DNA of 64,000 bases from Sideroxydans sp. CL21 (GTDB lineage: Bacteria; Pseudomonadota; Gammaproteobacteria; Burkholderiales; Gallionellaceae): positions 2,926,501 through 2,990,500 of the forward strand of contig NZ_LR699166.1 of the NCBI RefSeq assembly GCF_902459525.1, read 5' to 3'. Position numbers and translations under genes: made by a program. The notes under the pieces were generated by a model that worked only from the letters and a program-made list of their open reading frames with translations, was not told the origin of the DNA and made no database searches. Positions 1 through 10,265 of the stretch are shown piece after piece. Within the stretch, counting starts at the first letter, position 1; the number at the start of each line of letters is the position of its first letter.

Positions 1-84
1 GTCGGCTGTCTCCTCGAAGGCCAGCAACTTGTTCAGCCTTGTGTCGAAGTCGGCTTGCAGGGTCGAAAGACGGGTGATATTCAT
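1..84 (-). CDS. hisD: Histidinol dehydrogenase, N-terminal fragment
   Basis: Only the first 28 codons lie in the window; the gene runs off the left edge. The start reads MNITRLSTLQADFDTRL, which matches the beginning of proteobacterial HisD as I know it. HisD carries out the last two oxidation steps of histidine synthesis, from histidinol to histidine. It begins 13 bp after the hisG stop codon on the same strand, the usual hisG-hisD order. An ATG six bases further upstream is closed at once by TGA, so the start at position 84 is the usable one. The active site is not in view. Confidence 0.8.
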   Translation of the reverse strand, partial: MNITRLSTLQADFDTRLNKLLAFEETAD

Positions 85-97
85 TTCATGGCGCTCT

Positions 98-736
98 TTA
101 ATTGTTAACAGCCCGGGCAAAGGCATCCAGCATCGGTTGTATCGTTGCACGTTTGAGTTTCAGCGATGCCTGATTCACCACCAGACGCGACGAGATCGGC
201 GCGATCTCTTCCACCGCCCTGAGATCGTTGGCTTTCAATGTCGCACCGCTGCTGACCAAATCGACGATGGCGTCGGACAACCCGACTAGCGGCGCCAATT
301 CCATCGAGCCGTACAGCTTGATGAGGTCGACATGCACGCCCTTGGATGCAAAATGCTCGCGCGCTGTTTTCACATACTTGGTCGCCACGCGCAGACGTGC
401 CCCCTGCTTTACTGCCGACTCGTAATCGAAGCCGTTGCGCACCGCGACCATCATGCGGCACTTCGCAATATTCAAGTCCAGCGGCTGATACAGGCCTTCG
501 CCGCCATGTTCGTTGAGTACATCCTTGCCCGCCACGCCCATATCCGCCGCGCCGTATTGCACATAGGTCGGCACATCCGACGCGCGCACGATGATCAGGC
601 GCACATCGTCGCGGTTGGTCGGCAAAATGAGTTTGCGGGAAGTCTCCGGATCTTCCAGCGCGGTGATGCCTGCAGCCTTGAGCAACGGCAGTGTCTCTTC
701 GAAGATGCGGCCTTTGGATAAGGCGATGGTGATCAT
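98..736 (-). CDS. hisG: ATP phosphoribosyltransferase, short form
   Basis: This 212-residue protein is the first enzyme of histidine biosynthesis, joining ATP and PRPP. It begins [19 protein letters not shown] and contains the family segments around '[20 protein letters not shown]' and '[13 protein letters not shown]', the PRPP-binding end. The length fits the short HisG class, which lacks the C-terminal regulatory domain and normally needs HisZ as a partner; no hisZ is in this window. It lies downstream of murA, separated by 127 bp containing a long inverted repeat, and directly upstream of hisD. Identification is firm. Confidence 0.95.
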   Translation of the reverse strand: MITIALSKGRIFEETLPLLKAAGITALEDPETSRKLILPTNRDDVRLIIVRASDVPTYVQYGAADMGVAGKDVLNEHGGEGLYQPLDLNIAKCRMMVAVRNGFDYESAVKQGARLRVATKYVKTAREHFASKGVHVDLIKLYGSMELAPLVGLSDAIVDLVSSGATLKANDLRAVEEIAPISSRLVVNQASLKLKRATIQPMLDAFARAVNN

Positions 737-791
737 GTTTTTCTCAATTAGTTATTGCAATTCCGGGGAAGGGTGCGTGCCTGCGGCACTC

Positions 792-861
792 AAGGGGGAA
801 GAGTGAAGGGTTAAAACCTCCGAACTACTGTTTTACCCTTCTCCCTTCCCTTTTCCCCCTT
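792..861. repeat. Long purine/pyrimidine inverted repeat between murA and hisG
   Basis: A purine-rich arm (792-817, starting AAGGGGGAAGAG and ending TTAAAAC) faces a pyrimidine-rich arm (830-861, starting GTTTTACCCTTC and ending TTCCCCCTT). The arms can pair with a short loop and some bulges. It may be a transcription attenuator or a dispersed repeat. It sits between two co-oriented genes and could separate murA from hisG expression. Confidence 0.5.
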
Positions 862-863
862 CT

Positions 864-2438
<1,575 letters not shown>

Positions 2439-2442
<4 letters not shown>

Positions 2443-3089
2443 TTGCTGTCTGCCTTTTCCGCCACCGCGGCGTTGGTCGCAGCTGAATTATTCTTGTCGG
2501 TCAGTGTCTTGATCAAACCGTCGATACCGACTTGCTGAATCTGATCGGCGAACGTACCGCGATAGCTGGTCACCAAGCTTACGCCCTCCACTGTCAGGTC
2601 GTATACTTTCCAGCCATCCGGCATTTTTTCCATGTCGTAATCCACCAGCACCGGCTGTTGCGAACTGCCGGGTTTGACGATGGCGGTTTTGACGGTCACA
2701 TCCGTTGCCGCAGGATCCATCTTGAATGGCTTGATTTCGACGACCTGGTCACGGTAGGAGGTGAAAGCCTTGGTGTATGTACGCACCAGCAAGACTCGGA
2801 ACTCGCTCATCAGCGCCTTTTTCTGCTCCGGCGTCGCCGTACGCCATGATTTACCAACGGCCAGCTTCGTCATGTGTTCGAAGTTGAAATGCGGCAGGAC
2901 TTTTGCATCCACCAATTCCAGCAACTTCTTCTGGTTGCCGGAACGCAGTTCTTTGTCGCCGCGCACGACATCCAGCACCTCATGCACCGTATTTTTGATC
3001 AATACATCCGGATCCGGCATGTCGGCACGCACGACAAACGACTGGCAAAGCAACATCGCGCCGGAGAACAATAGGAATATATTTTTCAT
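2439..3089 (-). CDS. mlaC: Periplasmic phospholipid-binding protein MlaC
   Basis: MlaC ferries phospholipids through the periplasm between the outer-membrane MlaA complex and the inner-membrane MlaFEDB complex. The 216-residue product has a signal peptide (residues 1-22, ending SFVVRA) and the family block 'KVLPHFNFEHMTKLAVGKSW' followed by 'YRDQVVEIKPF'. It lies between mlaD (25 bp upstream) and mlaB (4-bp overlap). In many relatives mlaA sits in or beside this operon; none is present in this window. Confidence 0.93.
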
Positions 3090-3114
3090 GGTTTTCTCTT
3101 TTCGTCTTCCTTGA

Positions 3115-3576
3115 TTACTTCTTTGTATCTGTACTGTTATAGAGGAACTTGCCTATCAGATCCTCCAGCACCACGGCAGATTGGGTTTTCTTGAACTCTT
3201 CTCCATTTTGCAGCATTTTGTCATCGCCGCCCGGTATCAGGCCGATGTACTGCTCCCCCAGCAAACCGGAGGTCAGAATATTGGCAAAGGTGTCCTTGGG
3301 AAACTGGTAACGCTTGTCGATACTCATGGTTACCTTGGCATCGTAATTACTGGTATCCAGCACGATGCTGGTCACCCGTCCCACCAGCACGCCGGCGCTC
3401 CGTACCGAAGCCGTAGGCTTCAACCCGCCTACATTGGTGAAGTGCGCCTGCAATTGATAGGATTCCGAGACATTGTAGGTACTCAGGTTCCCCACCTTGA
3501 GTGCAAGCACCACCAACGCCGCGATGCCTGCCACCACGAAAACGCCCACCCATAAATCCAATGTCGTACGTTCCAT
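3115..3576 (-). CDS. mlaD: MCE-domain lipid transport protein MlaD
   Basis: MlaD forms the hexameric MCE ring attached to the inner membrane that passes lipids between MlaC and the MlaFE transporter. The 153-residue protein has one N-terminal membrane segment (residues 8-26, 'LWVGVFVVAGIAALVVLAL') and then a single MCE domain with 'HFTNVGGLKPTASVRSAGV' and 'TSGLLGEQYIGL'. Length and layout match single-MCE MlaD. It is spaced 4 bp from mlaE. Confidence 0.95.
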   Translation of the reverse strand: MERTTLDLWVGVFVVAGIAALVVLALKVGNLSTYNVSESYQLQAHFTNVGGLKPTASVRSAGVLVGRVTSIVLDTSNYDAKVTMSIDKRYQFPKDTFANILTSGLLGEQYIGLIPGGDDKMLQNGEEFKKTQSAVVLEDLIGKFLYNSTDTKK

Positions 3577-3580
3577 AACC

Positions 3581-4369
3581 TTAAGCTCCTTGAAACATGA
3601 ATGCAGTCAGAATGAAATCCAGCATCAATATCGCCAGCGAGGATTCCACCACGGTGCGCGTGGTCGCGCCCGACACCCCCTCAGCCGTGGGCGGCGCATC
3701 GTACCCCTCGAACAGGGCGATGGCCGTGACCGCCAGTCCAAACACCAGACTCTTGATCACGCCGTTCAGTATGTCATGCTGAAAATCCACCGACCCCTGC
3801 ATCTGCGACCAGAACGAACCCTCGTCCACGCCGATATTCACCACGCCGACCACATAACCGCCGAACACACCCATCGCCGAAAATAATGCCGCCAGCAAGG
3901 GCATGGAGATCACCCCCGCCCAGAAACGCGGCGCCACTACTCGCGCAATGGGATTCACTGCCATCAGCTCCATCGCATCGATCTGTTCGGTGGCCTTCAT
4001 CAGGCCGATCTCCGCCGTCATTGCCGAACCAGCACGACTGGCAAAAAGCAGCGCCGCCAGCACCGGCCCCAGTTCGCGCACCAGGCTCAGCGCCACCAGT
4101 GAACCCAGCGCCGATTCTGAACCGTAGCGCTTGAGCGTCTCATACCCCTGCAATCCCAGCACCATGCCGACGAACATGCCGGCCACGAGGATGATGATAA
4201 GCGACATCACGCCCGAGAAGAATATCTCCCGCATCGTCAGGCGGAAGCGGCGAAAACTCATGCCCGAGTAGAGCAACGTCATCAGGAAAAAACGCGCGCC
4301 GTACCCAGTACGCCAGACGGCGTTCACTACGCGTTTCCCGATACCCCTCAAACCGCCGACTATGTTCAT
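3581..4369 (-). CDS. mlaE: Lipid ABC transporter permease MlaE
   Basis: This is the membrane permease of the MlaFEDB complex (262 residues). It has the usual run of about five hydrophobic segments and the family signatures 'RELGPVLAALLFASRAGSA' and 'TEQIDAMELMAVNPIARVV', the coupling region that contacts the ATPase. The start codon overlaps the mlaF stop (TGATG), so the two subunits are probably made in step. Identification is firm. Confidence 0.96.
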   Translation of the reverse strand: MNIVGGLRGIGKRVVNAVWRTGYGARFFLMTLLYSGMSFRRFRLTMREIFFSGVMSLIIILVAGMFVGMVLGLQGYETLKRYGSESALGSLVALSLVRELGPVLAALLFASRAGSAMTAEIGLMKATEQIDAMELMAVNPIARVVAPRFWAGVISMPLLAALFSAMGVFGGYVVGVVNIGVDEGSFWSQMQGSVDFQHDILNGVIKSLVFGLAVTAIALFEGYDAPPTAEGVSGATTRTVVESSLAILMLDFILTAFMFQGA

Positions 4370-5169
4370 CAGGCATGCACTCCCAAATCCGTATTGAAAT
4401 CATTGCCGGGATAATGGAACGGGATCGGCCCGTCCATCTCGCCATGAACAAACTGCTTCACGAATGCCTCGCCGGAAGCGCGGATATCGTCTGCCGAACC
4501 TTCCGCGATGATTGCACCATCCGAAACGAAATAGACATAATCCACGATCTTCAGCGATTCCTGCACATCGTGCGTCACCACGATGGAAGTCGCCCCCAGC
4601 GCATCGTTCAGCTTGCGGATCAGCTCGCCCACCACCGTCAGCGAGATCGGATCCAGACCGGCGAACGGCTCGTCGTACATGATCAGCATCGGGTCCAGCG
4701 CGATTGTGCGTGCCAGCGCCACGCGCCGTGCCATGCCGCCCGAAAGTTCGCCGGGCATCAAATCCTGCGTGCCATACAGCCCCACCGCATGCAACTTCAT
4801 CATCACCAGGTCGCGGATGATCTCCTCCGGCAGGTCGGTATGCTCGCGCATCTGGAACGCCACGTTATCGAACACCGTCATGTCGGTGAACAGCGCGCCA
4901 AACTGGAACAGCATCCCCATTTTTCGGCGCATCGCATACAAACCCTGCTGATCCAGTTCGTGGATCACCTGTCCGTCCACCTTCACGCACCCCTTGGTCG
5001 GTTTGAGCACTCCGCCGATATGGCGCAGGATGGTCGTCTTGCCGCAACCGCTCAAACCCATGATGGCGATAAGCTTTCCTTTCGGGAAGGACATATTGAT
5101 GCCTTTGAGAATAGGACGACTGTCGTAGGCGAAATTGACATCGCAGACTTCTACCAGAGGTGCGGACAC
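4369..5169 (-). CDS. mlaF: Lipid ABC transporter ATPase MlaF
   Basis: MlaF is the ATP-hydrolysing subunit that powers phospholipid transport for outer-membrane asymmetry. The 266-residue sequence shows Walker A 'GLSGCGKTT', the Q-loop in 'GMLFQFGALF', the signature 'LSGGMARR', Walker B 'PMLIMYDEPFAGLDP' and the switch histidine 'VVTHD'. The LSGGMARR form of the signature is typical of Mla-type ATPases. It is the first gene of the operon; the 141 bp to the divergent response-regulator gene must hold promoters for both directions. Confidence 0.96.
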   Translation of the reverse strand: MSAPLVEVCDVNFAYDSRPILKGINMSFPKGKLIAIMGLSGCGKTTILRHIGGVLKPTKGCVKVDGQVIHELDQQGLYAMRRKMGMLFQFGALFTDMTVFDNVAFQMREHTDLPEEIIRDLVMMKLHAVGLYGTQDLMPGELSGGMARRVALARTIALDPMLIMYDEPFAGLDPISLTVVGELIRKLNDALGATSIVVTHDVQESLKIVDYVYFVSDGAIIAEGSADDIRASGEAFVKQFVHGEMDGPIPFHYPGNDFNTDLGVHA

Positions 5170-5310
5170 TTATAACCTATCGCGGTGTGAATAGGGGAGC
5201 ATTCTAAACCACGCCACCCAAATTTGGGAACCGACGACAACTTGAGCTTGGCGCGATTGCGGGCTATCCTGCGCGCGTTCCATTTTCATGGCCACTTCAG
5301 GATCATTAGC

Positions 5311-6726
5311 GTGACACTTCCAGCCCTGCTTATTGTCGATGACGACCCACTCATACGCGATTCCCTACGCCTGATTCTGGCTGACGATTTCGAAATTCAT
5401 CTTGCTGAAGACCGTCCCCAGGCAATACGCCTGTTGCGCGACATGGCGAGTCCGCCGCAACTGGCACTGGTCGATCTTGGCTTGCCGCCCACACCCCACC
5501 GTCCGGAAGAAGGCTTCCGCCTCATTACCGAACTGCTGGCGCATGCACCCGACATCAGGATCATCACGCTGTCCGGACAAAGCGAGGAAAGCAATGCCCG
5601 GCATGCGCGCACCCTCGGTGCCATCGATTTCGTCGCCAAACCCTGCGGACCGGAGACACTGCGATCTCTTTTACTCGATGCCCTGCGTTTCCAGCAAAAC
5701 GAACAGGCAGGCCCGGGCGATGGCCAGCCGCAGCTCGGCATCGTCGGCAACAGTCAGCCCATCCAGGCGATGCGCAGCCAGATCGAACTGTATGCAAGGA
5801 CGCCATATCCGGTATTGATTGAAGGCGAATCCGGCAGCGGCAAGGAATTGGTCGCCGCCGCCCTGCAACGCCTGAGCGGCAAACCCGACGCCTCCTATGT
5901 AGTGCTTAATTGCGCCGCCGTTTCGCCCAACCTTCTTGAATCCACATTGTTCGGTCATGCAAAAGGCGCCTTCACCGGCGCCACCAATGCACTGACCGGT
6001 TTTTTCGAGAAGGCAGAGAACGGCTCCCTGTTCCTGGATGAAATCGGCGAAATGCCGCAGGAGCTGCAAGCCAAGTTGCTGCGCGTATTGGAGAACGGCG
6101 AATATCAGCGTGTCGGCGAATCCACCACGCGAAAAAGCAACGCACGCATCATCGCCGCCACCAACCGCGACCTGAAACAAGCCGTACGCAGTGGATCTTT
6201 CCGCGTCGATCTCTACCACCGCTTAAGCGTTTTCACGATTCAGGTTCCGCCATTGCGTACCCTGAGCGAGGACAAGCTGCAACTGCTGGAGCACTTCAAG
6301 CAAGTCTATGCCACACAGGCGCAGCGCCCCCCGTTCAGGCTGGAAGCCTCGGCACTGGAAGCCTGGAAGCAATATTCTTTTCCCGGCAATATCCGCGAAC
6401 TGCGCAATATCGTCATCCGCCTGACCACCAAGCATCCGGGCAGCGAAGTCAACGCAAGGCAATTGGAAGCCGAGTTCGACCCTCAACTGGAGCTGACGGG
6501 AACCACGCCAGCCGAGTTGTCCGCCGATATCCGGCAAGTCCTGCAACAAGGCGGTTTCGATCTGGACGACCTGTTGTTGGGCTATACTGCCCGCTACATC
6601 GATGCCGCAATGGAATTGGCGCACGGCAATGTCAGCGAAGCGGCCAAGTTGCTGGGTATCGCGCGTACCACGCTATACAGCCGCATGGAAGCAGTACAAA
6701 AACATAAGGCACAGAGAGTTCTGTAA
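5311..6726 (+). CDS. Sigma54-dependent response regulator, PrsR-like
   Basis: A 471-residue NtrC-type activator. Domains: receiver (about 5-120, acidic pocket 'IVDDDP', acceptor Asp in 'LVDLGLPP', Lys in 'VAKPC'), AAA+ (about 145-370, Walker A 'GESGSGKE', intact sigma54-contacting loop 'GAFTGA', Walker B 'GSLFLDEIGEM') and a C-terminal Fis-type helix-turn-helix (ending 'LLGIARTTLYSRM'). The receiver resembles PrsR regulators of exopolysaccharide/PEP-CTERM loci, but no PEP-CTERM genes are here. I chose GTG at 5311 because an AGGA lies just upstream and it starts right at the receiver domain; a longer TTG start at 5224 adds nothing domain-like. It ends 14 bp before the pilus ATPase gene, so it probably controls or belongs to that operon. 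No cognate histidine kinase is beside it. Confidence 0.85.
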   Translation: MTLPALLIVDDDPLIRDSLRLILADDFEIHLAEDRPQAIRLLRDMASPPQLALVDLGLPPTPHRPEEGFRLITELLAHAPDIRIITLSGQSEESNARHARTLGAIDFVAKPCGPETLRSLLLDALRFQQNEQAGPGDGQPQLGIVGNSQPIQAMRSQIELYARTPYPVLIEGESGSGKELVAAALQRLSGKPDASYVVLNCAAVSPNLLESTLFGHAKGAFTGATNALTGFFEKAENGSLFLDEIGEMPQELQAKLLRVLENGEYQRVGESTTRKSNARIIAATNRDLKQAVRSGSFRVDLYHRLSVFTIQVPPLRTLSEDKLQLLEHFKQVYATQAQRPPFRLEASALEAWKQYSFPGNIRELRNIVIRLTTKHPGSEVNARQLEAEFDPQLELTGTTPAELSADIRQVLQQGGFDLDDLLLGYTARYIDAAMELAHGNVSEAAKLLGIARTTLYSRMEAVQKHKAQRVL

Positions 6727-6740
6727 AGGGGAAATTCAAG

Positions 6741-8315
6741 ATGTATCTGGAGCACTTCGGACTGACCGAACCGCCTTTCAAGATCACCCCCGTCACCGAT
6801 TTTTTCTTTTCCGGCGCCAACCGGGGCGAAATTCTCGATGCCTTGATCTACGCCATCAGGGACAGCGAAGGGATCATCAAGGTCAGCGGCGAGGTCGGCA
6901 GCGGCAAAACCATGTTATGCCGCATGCTGCTGGACCGGCTGCCCTCCAACATCAAGGCAATCTACCTCGCCAACCCCAGCATGTCGCGCGACGAGCTGCT
7001 GTACGCCATCGCCGACCGGCTCGACCTGAGCCTTGAGGGACAGCGCGTCAACGTCATCCTGCAGACATTGCAAAACCAGCTGGAAGCCATGTACGAGCGC
7101 GGCGAGCGCTGCGTGGTACTGGTCGATGAGGCGCATGCCATGCCGCTGGATACGCTGGAAGAACTACGCCTGTTGTACAACCTGCAGGTCGGCAAACACA
7201 AGCTGATCCAGATCGTGCTGTTCGGACAGCCGGAACTGGACGAAAAACTTAATCAGAGCAACATGCGCCAACTGAAGGATCGCATCGTGCATCACTTCAG
7301 CATCCTGCCGATCTCGCGCAAGGTGATCAACGATTATTTGATGTTTCGCATGCGCGCCGCCGGATACAAGGGCCCGGATATCTTCTCGCCCGCAGCCGTG
7401 CTGCTCATCGGCAAATCCTCGCAGGGGTTGATGCGCCGCGTCAACATCCTCGCCGACAAGGCACTGCTTGCGGCCTTTGTGGAAAATACCCACAAGATCG
7501 AAGTGCGTCATGTGCAGGCCGCCATCCGCGACAGCGAGATGATTCCCATGCGCAGCTGGAGCAACCGCAAGAGCATTTCGATGGCGGGCGGCGTTGCTCT
7601 GCTCGCCGCCACGCTGGCGGGCGCAGGTTGGTTCGTGGGACAAAACTCCGGCAATTCAAACGAAGCAGAGGCACAACGCACAAGGCCTATCACTGTCAGT
7701 GCTGTGCCAAACCAGCCGCCTGCGGCAAGCTCTGCGGTGACTGCCGTGGTTCCGGTTTCTGCAGCCTCCACGGCTTCCGACGTTGCGGCCACCTCGTCGG
7801 TCGCGGCTCCCCCATCGATTGCGGCAACCTCGTCGGTTGCTGACACTTCCAACGTCACGCTCCTGCCTCTCGACAGGACGCTCACTCTCCCCGCCGAGCA
7901 ATCCTCTTCCAGACAGCAGGGGGGACTGACAAAACTCAAGACTCAGAAATCGGCCCCGGCACCCCATATGCGGCCCGCCTCGGATGAATCGCTGCTGCAA
8001 CAGCGCCTCGACGCCACTGGTGCCGCCCTGTCGGGGCCGAGACGCGGGAACCTCAGTATCCAGTTGTTCTATACAGACGATATCCGCCCCGAGCGCATGG
8101 AGCGCTTTCTGGGCCGGGCTCAGAGATTGGGGAAATTTGCCGAGATATATATTGTGCCGATCAAGTTGAACGGCAAGGACGGATACCGCGTTCTGTATGG
8201 CCTGTATGCCAATAACGACGCGGCCCGCACAGGCATGGAAGAATTGCCGCAACGCTATAAAGACGCTTTTGCACCGACTTTGTACTTGCTAGATGGCTCG
8301 CAGAATACGCCCTAA
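6741..8315 (+). CDS. ExeA/MshM-like AAA ATPase with C-terminal SPOR-like domain
   Basis: This 524-residue protein starts MYLEHFGLTEPPFKITP, the classic opening of ExeA/GspA/MshM ATPases. Walker A is 'GEVGSGKT' and Walker B 'CVVLVDEAHAM'. A membrane segment lies at about residues 275-295. It is followed by a long Ala/Ser/Thr/Val-rich linker with imperfect 'AATSSVA' repeats. The last 85 residues (from about 437) look like a SPOR peptidoglycan-binding fold. In related systems such ATPases help pass the secretin or pilus machinery through the cell wall. It is the first structural gene of the pilus-like locus. Confidence 0.85.
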   Translation: MYLEHFGLTEPPFKITPVTDFFFSGANRGEILDALIYAIRDSEGIIKVSGEVGSGKTMLCRMLLDRLPSNIKAIYLANPSMSRDELLYAIADRLDLSLEGQRVNVILQTLQNQLEAMYERGERCVVLVDEAHAMPLDTLEELRLLYNLQVGKHKLIQIVLFGQPELDEKLNQSNMRQLKDRIVHHFSILPISRKVINDYLMFRMRAAGYKGPDIFSPAAVLLIGKSSQGLMRRVNILADKALLAAFVENTHKIEVRHVQAAIRDSEMIPMRSWSNRKSISMAGGVALLAATLAGAGWFVGQNSGNSNEAEAQRTRPITVSAVPNQPPAASSAVTAVVPVSAASTASDVAATSSVAAPPSIAATSSVADTSNVTLLPLDRTLTLPAEQSSSRQQGGLTKLKTQKSAPAPHMRPASDESLLQQRLDATGAALSGPRRGNLSIQLFYTDDIRPERMERFLGRAQRLGKFAEIYIVPIKLNGKDGYRVLYGLYANNDAARTGMEELPQRYKDAFAPTLYLLDGSQNTP

Positions 8316-8408
8316 GCAATTGAAGGCAAAAGTATATAGATCTAAAAGCGTATTGCCGTGCCGTGAGATTGATGTTACCTTTCGCCGAAACCAAGGGGAG
8401 AAAAGGGA

Positions 8409-10265
8409 ATGAGGTTTACTCACGTACTGTTGTGTTCGGCTAGCTTGTCGCTTGTCGCCTGTGGCACCAATCCCAGATCATTTACCCTCTCCGACAAACA
8501 CATCGAACAGAGCAACGCGGCCCCCATTACTGCCGGCAGTATTCCGCAAACCAGTACTCGTTCCGTCGTTCTCCCCCCGCCAAAGCCCGCAGCCAAAGTT
8601 GAAACCTACAGCGTCGTCGTCACCAGCGTTCCGGCGCGCGAAATACTGTTTGCGCTGGCGCGCGATGCCAAGATCAACATTGACATCGGGCCGGGCATCG
8701 AAGGCGTCGTCACACTGAACGCCATCGACCAGACATTGCCGCAGATACTGGATCGCATTTCCAAACAAATCGACATCCGCTACACGATCGAAAATGGCAA
8801 CCTGTTCGTGGAAGCGGACAAGCCTTTCCTGAAAACCTACAAGATTGATTTCATCAACATGTCGCGTACAGTGACAAGCAAGATTTTTACGTCCAGCCAG
8901 ATAGGTAGCGCCACCGGTGGCAGCACCGGAACAACCACCACCGGAGGCAATACCGCTTCAACCGCAGTTACCAGCGAAACCAAGAACAACCTGATGGATA
9001 GCCTGGTTGAAAACGTGAGGGCCATTATCGTCGACGAGGATCGAATCAGGTATACGGAAAGAGTCGAGCTTCGCAATGACTTGGCCGCTTCCGCCAAAGG
9101 AACCGGCGCAGCATCAGCAAACGGCAGCATTGCATCCGGTTCCAATAACAATTCAAACAATGGCAAGGGCCCCGCAAGCAAAACCGGCGGCGGCGTTGCC
9201 GGCACGGGAAACGAAGATGTCGCAAGCCAGACATCGACAGTGCAGCAAACGGCAAAATATGAACCTGCCGTCAACATCAACGCCAACAAGGAAACCGGCG
9301 TTCTTATCGTGCGTGCCACAGCTCGCCAGCACAAGAAGATTCAGGAATTCATCGACAAAGTCATGACAACAGCGCGCCGCCAGGTGCTGATCGAAGCGAC
9401 TATCGCCGAAGTTACGCTCAGCGACAACTACCAGCAGGGCATCAACTGGTCGGCCCTGGCGCAAGGCGCCAAGGGCTTTCAGTTGACCCAGGCAGGCACC
9501 TCCGCCCTTCCCTCTGCCAATACCGGCAGCATGTTCGTCCTCAAATACAATAATTCGTCGAGCATGTTGGGAAATTTGACTTCAAGTGTTTCCCTGCTTG
9601 ATTCGTTCGGCGACGTGAAAGTGCTTTCCAGTCCTAAGCTGAGTGTAATGAACAATCAAACCGCAACGCTCAAAGTGGTGGATAACAAAGTCTATTTCAC
9701 GATATTGGTCACACCCGGCATATCGTCGGTCAGCGGCAACATACCGCCAACATATACCACCACACCCAATCAGGTTGCGGTCGGTTTTACCATGAACGTC
9801 ACGCCCGAGATCAATGATTCCGACTATGTGACCATCAATGTCCGCCCAACGATCACGCGCATCATCGACTATGTGAACGACCCCAACCCTAGCCTGGCTT
9901 ACCCGTGCGGCGCCGGTGTTACAAACTGTAACGTCTCAGCCATCACGAACTTGGTTCCTGAAATCCGGACGCGGGAGATGGAATCCATCATTCGCGTCAG
10001 CAGCGGGCAGATCGCCGTACTGGGCGGCTTGATGCAGGATGAAATCAACAATCAGAGTGACGGAATCCCGTTGCTGGCCAATATTCCCGTACTAGGCAAC
10101 TTTTTCAAAAACCGCAACGACACCAAGACCAAGACCGAACTGGTCATTTTTCTGCGCCCGGTCATCATCAAAGACGCCAGTATCGACGGCGATTACAGTG
10201 CATACCGCAACAACCTGCCGGATGCGAATTTCCTCAAACCAGAGGATGAAAAGGCCAAACCATGA
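8409..10265 (+). CDS. mshL: Secretin, MshL-like outer-membrane channel
   Basis: The 618-residue product has a lipoprotein signal with lipobox 'LVAC' (cleavage before Cys18), an N-terminal secretin/STN-like domain (about 75-150), a Gly/Thr/Ser/Asn-rich middle and a C-terminal secretin domain with 'VLSSPKLSVMNNQTATLKV' and 'VLGGLMQDE'. Secretins form the outer-membrane ring through which a pilus or substrate passes. The layout fits MshL of MSHA-type pili better than GspD or PilQ. It overlaps the next gene by four bases (ATGA). A 93-bp gap separates it from the upstream ATPase gene and could hold an internal promoter. Confidence 0.88.
   Translation: MRFTHVLLCSASLSLVACGTNPRSFTLSDKHIEQSNAAPITAGSIPQTSTRSVVLPPPKPAAKVETYSVVVTSVPAREILFALARDAKINIDIGPGIEGVVTLNAIDQTLPQILDRISKQIDIRYTIENGNLFVEADKPFLKTYKIDFINMSRTVTSKIFTSSQIGSATGGSTGTTTTGGNTASTAVTSETKNNLMDSLVENVRAIIVDEDRIRYTERVELRNDLAASAKGTGAASANGSIASGSNNNSNNGKGPASKTGGGVAGTGNEDVASQTSTVQQTAKYEPAVNINANKETGVLIVRATARQHKKIQEFIDKVMTTARRQVLIEATIAEVTLSDNYQQGINWSALAQGAKGFQLTQAGTSALPSANTGSMFVLKYNNSSSMLGNLTSSVSLLDSFGDVKVLSSPKLSVMNNQTATLKVVDNKVYFTILVTPGISSVSGNIPPTYTTTPNQVAVGFTMNVTPEINDSDYVTINVRPTITRIIDYVNDPNPSLAYPCGAGVTNCNVSAITNLVPEIRTREMESIIRVSSGQIAVLGGLMQDEINNQSDGIPLLANIPVLGNFFKNRNDTKTKTELVIFLRPVIIKDASIDGDYSAYRNNLPDANFLKPEDEKAKP

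Noticed and set aside
5224-5310. Upstream TTG start for the sigma54 regulator
   Set aside because: The added 29 residues match nothing in the receiver family and there is no ribosome site; GTG at 5311 begins at the domain edge with AGGA upstream.
7770-7850. Apparent short tandem repeats in the ExeA-like gene
   Set aside because: They encode a low-complexity Ala/Thr/Ser/Val linker between the membrane segment and SPOR-like domain; units are imperfect and no array is present.
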